This document shows, piece after piece, positions 31,947 to 38,224 of a DNA stretch of 38,224 nt; the stretch's first letter is position 1, and the number at the start of each line of letters is the position of its first letter. The notes under the pieces are model-generated. The model saw only the letters and a program-made list of their open reading frames with translations. It made no database searches and was not told where the DNA came from. Location of the stretch: assembly GCA_014323835.1 (NCBI GenBank), contig JACONH010000014.1:1-38224 (forward strand), given 5' to 3'. The position numbers and the translations under genes were made by a program. The stretch comes from Alphaproteobacteria bacterium GM202ARS2. Lineage in GTDB: Bacteria; Pseudomonadota; Alphaproteobacteria; GM7ARS4.

Positions 31947-33028
31947 TCAGACCCGACAAAATTTGCAAGAGCGAGCCTCGCCTCATCATCGCGCATCTGC
32001 CGGGGCGGACGCTTCATTAGGTACGCAGAGGCGGCCTCCAACGGTCCGCCAATTCCCCTATCCAGTGCTACCTTGGCATAGCGCAAGGCATCGATCGCTA
32101 CACCTGCCGAGTTGGGTGAGTCTTCTACGCTGAGACGGAGTTCCAAATGCATTGGCACGCCACCAAACCCTTCCCATTCAATCCGGACAAATCCGACCTT
32201 ATTATCCTTCATCCAGGGCACATAATCCGACGGGCCGACGTGAATTGCGGTCGCATCTAACGGAACCTCTAGCTGGGACTGTACCGCTTCGGTTTTCGAC
32301 TGCTTTTTTGAAACTAGTCGTGACCGCGCGAGCATGTTCATGAAATCTGTATTGCCTCCAACGTTGAGTTGATAAGTGCGCTTAGGCTGGATGCCGCGGT
32401 CCCGGAGCATGCGTACTAGCTGGCGGTGCACTATCGTGGTGCCGAATTGGCTCTTGATGTCATCGCCCACGATAGGGACACCCGCCTCTCTAAACAATGC
32501 AGCACAGCCTTCATCACTCGCCAAGAAAACAGGAACACAGTTGACCATGGCCACGCCTGCGTCAACGCATGCATCCGCATACGCTCGAACCGCTTGCTCG
32601 GATCCGACTGGAAGGTAACACAACAGTACGTGTGCACCGCTATCCCTCAAAGCCTCTGCTAAATTGACGGGATGCTCTTCAGCTACTTGGAGAGCGTCCG
32701 TCTCCGGGAATTGGTTGAGGTGATCTGCGCAACTATCGAGGACGGGGCCCATTTTTACGATGACATCATAATCAGGCAACCCCGACTCGAATACTGTGGT
32801 GCAGTTCGGGGGTGCGAACACAGCCTCTCGAAGCGGACGGGTAACTTTCCGTCGATCGATGTCGAAAGCGGCAACTGGGACAATATCCTGTACTGTATAG
32901 CCGCCAATTATTTCGTGCGCCAAGCCGTTGCCACCACCGAGTTGTTGATCTTTGTAAAACTGAATACCTTGAAGAAGGCTGCTCGCACAGTTCCCGATTC
33001 CAGCAAGTGCAATTTTTATTGAAGGCAT
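31943..33028 (-). CDS. ino1: Inositol-1-phosphate (myo-inositol-3-phosphate) synthase
   Basis: A 361-residue protein of the compact prokaryotic Ino1 type, as in mycobacteria and other actinobacteria. Motifs include IKIALAGIGNCASSLLQGI (NAD-binding), AFDIDRRKV, VNCVPVFLASDEGCAALFRE, VPIVGDDIKSQFGTTIVHRQ, YQLNVGGNTDFMNM, and the catalytic Lys segment SKKQSKTEAVQS followed by HVGPSDYVPWMKDNKVGFVR. It converts glucose 6-phosphate to inositol 1-phosphate using NAD. GGGAG seven bases ahead supports the ATG at 33028. It lies 11 bases downstream of the epimerase gene and is coupled to the EEP gene. Ino1 is uncommon in alphaproteobacteria, so this operon is probably acquired and serves a dedicated inositol-derived product. 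Confidence 0.9.
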   Translation of the reverse strand: MPSIKIALAGIGNCASSLLQGIQFYKDQQLGGGNGLAHEIIGGYTVQDIVPVAAFDIDRRKVTRPLREAVFAPPNCTTVFESGLPDYDVIVKMGPVLDSCADHLNQFPETDALQVAEEHPVNLAEALRDSGAHVLLCYLPVGSEQAVRAYADACVDAGVAMVNCVPVFLASDEGCAALFREAGVPIVGDDIKSQFGTTIVHRQLVRMLRDRGIQPKRTYQLNVGGNTDFMNMLARSRLVSKKQSKTEAVQSQLEVPLDATAIHVGPSDYVPWMKDNKVGFVRIEWEGFGGVPMHLELRLSVEDSPNSAGVAIDALRYAKVALDRGIGGPLEAASAYLMKRPPRQMRDDEARLALANFVGSE

Positions 33029-33039
33029 CTTGATGCTCC

Positions 33040-34044
33040 CTATGAGAAGGATTTGTTACGCCATGTGTTCGGCATGAGATCCGAATCAATCTCTAGCTCC
33101 AAGTGATATTCAAATTGCTGGGTCCCTCGTTCCTGAATGTGATCGACAATAGACTTTAGTCCTGTTTGTATTTTCGTCTTTGGCTCATAGCCAAGTAGCC
33201 TCTTCGCTTTGTCAGATGCGCAATTTGCTTCTTTAACTTCTTGCGGCCGATCAGGCATGTGAATCGGCTTTCCATTGTATCCCGTAACTTGACGAAGTTT
33301 CTCAAATAGCTGGTTGATTGAAATGAATTCGTCGTCTGGACCAATATTTATCACTTCATTAGTGGCGCTTTTGGCTTCAAGCATCAAAGCCAGAGGTTCG
33401 ACACAGTCCTGGATAAAGGAAAAGCAGCGGCGCTGATTACCATCGCCATAAATGATAGGGCGGCGACCCTGGAGAATTAGGTTAGTCATTATCGAAGCGA
33501 CGTTTCTGTAAGGGTCGTTGTACTTCTGTCGTGGTCCGATGATGTTATGGGGTACTGCAATAACGTATTCGACACCATGAACCTCGCACATGTTTTTCAG
33601 TAATTGTTCAGCAGCTAGCTTAGCTATCCCATATGGATCTTGGGGAGCCGGTATATAGGACTCCTGGAAAGGCACAGAGTTCCGGCCATAGCGCGCCATG
33701 GATGAACAAAAAATGATACGCTTCACACCGCTAGCGATCGCAGCCGAGAATACGGAGGCTGACGCATCTACGATGCTGCGTGTCACCAGATGTGGCGAAA
33801 ATATCGACAGTCCTTCGTAGGCGAGAGCCGCACAATGGTAGACCACATCACAACCGCTTAACAAATTTTGAACCGTACTGCGGTCGCGACAGTCACATTG
33901 GTAGAAATCTACTCCATCCGGAATATTGCGTTGATCCCCACCGATCATGCTGTCGATACCTACAATCTCATGTCCTAAATCTTTCAGCCGTTCGGCCAAA
34001 TGACTCCCGAGAAAACCCGCGACTCCAGTTAAGAAAATCCTCAC
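33040..34044 (-). CDS. NAD-dependent epimerase/dehydratase (extended SDR)
   Basis: About 334 residues from the GTG at 34044, chosen because the Rossmann motif follows at once (VRIFLTGVAGFLGSHLAERL); the open frame runs further upstream but through unrelated sequence. Other motifs: DSMIGGDQRNIPDGVDFYQC, VVYHCAALAYEGLS, RIIFCSSMARYG, and DPYGIAKLAAEQLL with the Tyr-x3-Lys pair. It resembles UDP-glucose 4-epimerase/UDP-glucuronate-type enzymes that modify nucleotide sugars. It is the first gene of an operon with ino1 and the EEP gene. The promoter must lie in 34045-34176. The exact sugar substrate cannot be told. Confidence 0.82.
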   Translation of the reverse strand: MRIFLTGVAGFLGSHLAERLKDLGHEIVGIDSMIGGDQRNIPDGVDFYQCDCRDRSTVQNLLSGCDVVYHCAALAYEGLSIFSPHLVTRSIVDASASVFSAAIASGVKRIIFCSSMARYGRNSVPFQESYIPAPQDPYGIAKLAAEQLLKNMCEVHGVEYVIAVPHNIIGPRQKYNDPYRNVASIMTNLILQGRRPIIYGDGNQRRCFSFIQDCVEPLALMLEAKSATNEVINIGPDDEFISINQLFEKLRQVTGYNGKPIHMPDRPQEVKEANCASDKAKRLLGYEPKTKIQTGLKSIVDHIQERGTQQFEYHLELEIDSDLMPNTWRNKSFS

Positions 34045-34176
34045 AGTCTGACTCCCAATGTGAGAGAATGGAGGGACAGCTTTCTTCTCGCAATTCCATC
34101 TGAGCGGATTGCGGCTGCATGTCAGTCTAACGCAATCAATCATAGAAGAAGTGCGAGAATCCAGGCAACCTCGGTT

Positions 34177-35238
<1,062 letters not shown>

Positions 35239-35321
35239 TGATGCCCGATGGAGGGCAAATTTGGCGTTGACCTCGCCCCTTCCAGCTCGAACATGCAGGA
35301 TGCGTATGGGCGGGGGGAAAG

Positions 35322-37082
35322 ATGGCGGAAAGATCATTCATTGAGACCTGGAGCTTGGGTTTTGATGAGATGGCGTGGGTGGAAGGCTTCAGTCGCGAGA
35401 GCCGCGTTTGGGCAGCGTTTCAACTGCGTTTTTTCCGGCAGCATGGTCGGTTTCCTTCGCGCGATGGCGACCTCGATGAGGAGAGCCTGCGCTATCTTAC
35501 CGAGCAGCTTGGCCTGTCAGCTCCCGACCTCGGTGATTTCCACTTCGGCCATGTGAATGCGCGCCGGCAGCGGGCGGCGATTTTGCGGCATCTCGGGTTT
35601 AGGCAGGCGTCTAAGCGGGACAGAGAAGGCCTGCGGATCTGGCTTGCAGACGGGGGCGGTGGCTCTGCCGGTACCGTCGACGAGCACGTAGCGTCGGGAT
35701 ATCGCCACTGCCTGGAGATCGGTGTCTTCATCCCCTCGGACAGGATCATGGAGCGCCTGGTTCGCGGCGCCAGGCATGACTTTGTCGAAGGTTTGCTGAC
35801 GGCCATTGTGAGCCGGCTTTCGACAGATGTGCGGGCCAAGCTTGACGGTTGCCTGGCGGATCCGAAGGCGCCGACCGGTTTCCTGAGCCTGAAGAACGAT
35901 GTCGGGGCCGCCTCGCTAAAGAGCATTCTCGCGGCATGTGATCGGCTGACATTCACCCTGGAGCTCGATCTGCCTGATGATTTATTGGCCGGGATAGATC
36001 CGTCTTGGATTCGCCGTCTCATTCGGCGCGTAGATGGTGAGACCGCGGCCGAGATGCGCCGTCATGGGACTGTCCGGCGGCTGGGGCTTTTAGCGCTCTA
36101 TCTGATAGACCGACGCCGCAAGTTGATCGACAGCCTGATCGATCTTCTGCTGGACATTGTCCATCGGATGCAGACGCGATCCCGGCGCCGGGTGATCGGT
36201 CGGATCGCCAGGGACATCGAGCGGGTCTATGGCAAGGAACGTCTTCTGGTCGATATCGCGATGGCAGCGATCGACGATCCTGAAGGCCGTGTGGTGGATG
36301 TCATTTATCCCGTTGCGGGCGCCGCGAAGCTGAAGGCGGTGATCGAGGAAGGTCGCGCCAAGGGTACGCTGGATCGGCGCATTCAGACGGTAATGCGGGG
36401 ATCCTATGCCCGTCATTACCGACGCATGCTGCCCCGGCTTTTGTCGGTGTTGCGGTTCTGCTCGAACAATACCCGTTGGCAGCCGATCTTGGATGCGCTC
36501 GCGCTGATCGTTCGGTTGGGTCGGGAGGGACGACGCTTCGTTTCGGCCGGCCTGGCTCCGGAGGGATCCATCCCCGATAAATGGAAAGACATGGTGGTCG
36601 ACAGCTCTGGCCGTCTGAACGTGATCTCCTATGAGCTTTGCGTGCTGGCGCAGCTACGTGATCGTGTTCGGTCCAAAGAGATCTGGATTGTCGGCGCCGA
36701 TCGCTATCGGAACCCGGATGAGGACCTGCCCGCCGATTTTGCTGTCAATCGTGACAGCTACTATGCCGGTCTGGGATTGACCCAGGACGCACAGAGTTTC
36801 GTCGCCAATGTCCGGGCCGAGCTCGAGGATGAACTCTACCTTCTAAACCGGACTCTGCCCGGGAATGACAAGGTCCGGCTGCGGTGCTCTGGCGAAAACC
36901 GCATTCGGGTCACGCCCTTCGCAGAAGCCGATGAACCGCCTGGACTGAACGCCTTGAAAGGCGAGGTTGGGCGGACATGGCCGATGACCGGGCTTTTGGA
37001 TGTGCTCAAGGAGGCCGCGCTGGACATCGGTTTTCTCGATGGTTTCGAGACCTCGGCCAGATTGTCGGCTGAAAATTTGTAG
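35322..37082 (+). CDS. Tn3-family transposase, C-terminal half missing
   Basis: 586 residues against about 990 for full-length Tn3 transposases. The N-terminal DUF4158-type DNA-binding region is intact: WVEGFSRESRVWAAFQLRFF, then RYLTEQLGLSAPDLGDFHFG. The middle region continues to ELCVLAQLRDRVRSKEIWIV, YRNPDEDLPADFAVNRDSYY and TGLLDVLKEAALDIGFLDGF. The protein ends (SARLSAENL) where the catalytic RNase-H-like half should follow, so it cannot transpose by itself. It lies inside an IS110 gene, and the degenerate resolvase near 4.5 kb could come from a similar transposon. Confidence 0.8.
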   Translation: MAERSFIETWSLGFDEMAWVEGFSRESRVWAAFQLRFFRQHGRFPSRDGDLDEESLRYLTEQLGLSAPDLGDFHFGHVNARRQRAAILRHLGFRQASKRDREGLRIWLADGGGGSAGTVDEHVASGYRHCLEIGVFIPSDRIMERLVRGARHDFVEGLLTAIVSRLSTDVRAKLDGCLADPKAPTGFLSLKNDVGAASLKSILAACDRLTFTLELDLPDDLLAGIDPSWIRRLIRRVDGETAAEMRRHGTVRRLGLLALYLIDRRRKLIDSLIDLLLDIVHRMQTRSRRRVIGRIARDIERVYGKERLLVDIAMAAIDDPEGRVVDVIYPVAGAAKLKAVIEEGRAKGTLDRRIQTVMRGSYARHYRRMLPRLLSVLRFCSNNTRWQPILDALALIVRLGREGRRFVSAGLAPEGSIPDKWKDMVVDSSGRLNVISYELCVLAQLRDRVRSKEIWIVGADRYRNPDEDLPADFAVNRDSYYAGLGLTQDAQSFVANVRAELEDELYLLNRTLPGNDKVRLRCSGENRIRVTPFAEADEPPGLNALKGEVGRTWPMTGLLDVLKEAALDIGFLDGFETSARLSAENL

Positions 37083-37099
37083 CCACGTCCATCGGCGAG

Positions 37100-37304
37100 T
37101 CGTTCAGCGCTAACCGGGTATTTGGGGCGGTTCGGCCCTGTCGTCGACGCGCTTCGGGCGTTGCGAGGTGTTGATACCATCATCGCGGCCACGGTGACCG
37201 CAGAGGTTGGTGACATCAACCGGTTTACCACCCCACGGCAACTGATGGCCTGGCTCGGTCTCGTCCCTACCGCAAACAGCCCGCAGCAGTGGTCTTTCGG
37301 ATGA
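37100..37304 (+). pseudogene. IS110-family transposase, 3' fragment
   Basis: PVVDALRALRGVDTIIAATV and TAEVGDINRFTTPRQLMAWL, followed by GLVPTANSPQQ, match the IS116/IS110/IS902 C-terminal domain. The frame then fails at a stop at 37302-37304. This is the continuation of the 5' part that ends near 35200. Confidence 0.75.
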
Positions 37305-37469
37305 CCAACCTGGGACGGTCCCGAACCTGCAGCAACAGGTCTCCGCCCTTCGCGATCAGCTGATCAACACGCCCCCGACAGACAAGACCGGCGTGCTGGT
37401 TCAAGTGGAGACGCTTTGGCGGGAGTAGGGCAGGGCCAGGCCGCCAGAAACGCGGCCTCATTCCCGCAA
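37305..37469. other. Decayed IS110 tail, no recognised gene
   Basis: Probably the rest of the IS110 transposase gene, shifted and degraded; no convincing continuous frame remains. Confidence 0.35.
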
Positions 37470-37565
37470 CACGAACTGGTCGTGATTTGACGTCATTTGG
37501 CGCCGCTCTTTGATGACCGCGCCGCTACGGAGCGTGAATTGACGTCAAATCACGACCAGTTCGTG
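37470..37565. repeat. Perfect 26-bp inverted repeat around a 44-base spacer
   Basis: The arm 37470-37495 begins CACGAACTGGTCGTGATTTG and ends TGACGTCA; 37540-37565 is its exact reverse complement. TGACGTCA is itself palindromic, and a third copy occurs at 37597-37604. The spacer is G+C-rich and noncoding. It could be a regulator or replication-protein site, a recombination site, or the ends of a tiny element. Confidence 0.75.
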
Positions 37566-37694
37566 CTCCCCTCTCTTTTCCGTTGTGCTCTGGATCTGAC
37601 GTCAACTGGCCCCCGCCTGCAAGCCTGGACTCGTGGCTCCGATCAACATGTCAGCCACGGTCTCCTTCCTTTGGAAAACAGGGACAAAACCCCG

Positions 37695-37840
37695 CCGATC
37701 GAGCTTGTCTCGATTGGCTAAGAAGAAGCCAGCGCAGAGCGCTGACATCAGCCTTTTGGTTGGCTCGCCAGGAGGCTCGCGTCGCGTCGACTTTTGATGA
37801 AGCCGCTCTCTGTAAGGGCTAACGCCCTCCCAGAGAGCGG
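37695..37840. other. Run of hairpins in a gene-poor region
   Basis: Three stems follow one another: 37695-37717 (CCGATCGAG with CTCGATTGG, one G-U pair), 37730-37744 (CAGCGC, loop AGA, GCGCTG) and 37803-37840 (CCGCTCTCTG with CAGAGAGCGG, plus an inner AGGGC/GCCCT stem). The last is strong enough to be a terminator or structured RNA. An 88-codon minus-strand frame crosses this area but shows no family. Confidence 0.5.
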
Positions 37841-38113
37841 CGGCGGGCAGCGTCCGAGCTTTTCCCACCCGGCGACTTGTCCTGGGTCGCTCAGCTTGCG
37901 ATTTCAGGCTTTATATCAACGCTTTAGCTGAACGCTAAGCGTTATCGACCCGCCCTCATCGCGCCGCTGGTCACCCCAGGACAAGCGCCTATCACCAAAG
38001 GAGAGGAGCGCACACTACGTTCTTAACGCAGTGATCTCAAGACAGCCTGCAAACGCAGATCCTTTGCATAGGTTGATTCAAGCCTTTCCCAGTGTCATGC
38101 TGCCCGTCGATGC
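37841..38113. other. Gene-poor stretch with further inverted repeats
   Basis: An 11-bp inverted repeat (CTTGTCCTGGG at 37876-37886 and CCCAGGACAAG at 37975-37985, extendable with one bulge by GGCG/CGCC) flanks the 13-base palindrome AACGCTAAGCGTT at 37931-37943. A third, imperfect stem (CACTACGTT with AACGCAGTG) is at 38013-38033. This density of dyads is reminiscent of a plasmid replication or transfer origin, but no known origin sequence was recognised. Confidence 0.4.
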
Positions 38114-38224
38114 ATGATCAATTCAAAAAAAATCATGGAAACGCAGGAACAGAAACGACAACGCTACGAGCAAATGGCGGCCATTCAAGCCGATAGGAAA
38201 ACCAACCGCAAAAAGACCATGCGC
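38114..38224 (+). CDS. Start of a gene cut by the window edge
   Basis: An open frame from the ATG at 38114 (or the in-frame ATG at 38135) runs off the end: METQEQKRQRYEQMAAIQAD, then RKTNRKKTMR. The visible part is hydrophilic, basic and probably helical. The family cannot be told; proximity to the hairpin-rich region would suit a plasmid maintenance or transfer gene, but that is a guess. Confidence 0.45.
   Translation, partial: MINSKKIMETQEQKRQRYEQMAAIQADRKTNRKKTMR

Noticed and set aside
37803..37840. Integron attC site
   Set aside because: The strong stem and GCTAAC suggested one, but the required RYYYAAC/GTTRRRY core pair is absent and there is no integrase.

Overview
The window looks like an accessory, transposon-rich region of an alphaproteobacterium, most likely a rhizobial or related plasmid or genomic island. 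The reasons are the G+C-rich background (by eye about 60%), the IS families present (IS66, IS5 with an A7 frameshift window, IS110, IS630, IS3, IS30, IS256, Tn3) and rhizobium-like accessory genes such as a NodU/CmcH-type carbamoyltransferase and a Gfo/Idh/MocA oxidoreductase. No rRNA, tRNA, CRISPR array or housekeeping operon was seen.

Layout. 1-2356: an IS66 element (tnpA, tnpB and tnpC on the minus strand, tnpC lacking its normal C-terminus). 2588-4009: an A+T-rich orphan gene for a protein with faint SelO/protein-kinase-like motifs. 4296-7180: debris (resolvase, IS30 and IS256 remnants) around an NTF2/SnoaL-like gene. 7205-8134: a SAM methyltransferase. 8263-20958: a compact biosynthetic locus. 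Two minus-strand genes (class III aminotransferase, Gfo/Idh oxidoreductase) diverge from eight tightly packed plus-strand genes: an Ala-rich repeat protein, a PaaK-like adenylating enzyme, a TylF-like methyltransferase, a nucleotidyltransferase, a kinase-fold protein, an HprK-like P-loop kinase, a cytidylyltransferase-GT2 fusion, and a carbamoyltransferase with a PqqD-like tail. Overlaps and short gaps point to one transcription unit. The product is unknown; the enzymes suit a decorated (amino, methyl, glycosyl, carbamoyl) sugar or cyclitol, possibly attached to a peptide or protein.

21036-30861: the most interesting part. A very A+T-rich minus-strand gene encodes a LanM-type dehydratase domain with no cyclase domain. 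After 4.2 kb of nested and adjacent insertion sequences (IS630 interrupted by IS110, then IS5, then a second IS630-like element) comes a 50-residue precursor peptide with a double-glycine leader and the Cys-free, Ser-rich core SESSSSSSGWS. An HlyD-type adaptor and a C39-peptidase ABC exporter follow. Without the IS elements the dehydratase and the precursor/export genes would be a compact divergent RiPP locus. A LanM dehydratase with no cyclase, paired with a core that has no Cys, suggests a dehydroalanine-rich or phosphoserine-type peptide rather than a lanthipeptide.

31038-34044: a minus-strand operon of an NAD-dependent epimerase, inositol-1-phosphate synthase and an endonuclease/exonuclease/phosphatase-family protein, suggesting inositol-derived metabolism. 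It may be linked to the aminotransferase and Gfo/Idh genes of the first locus. 34177-37304: an IS3 remnant joined to an IS110 transposase gene that is split by a C-terminally truncated Tn3-family transposase. 37470-38224: a gene-poor stretch with a perfect 26-bp inverted repeat and several strong hairpins, then the start of a gene cut by the window edge.
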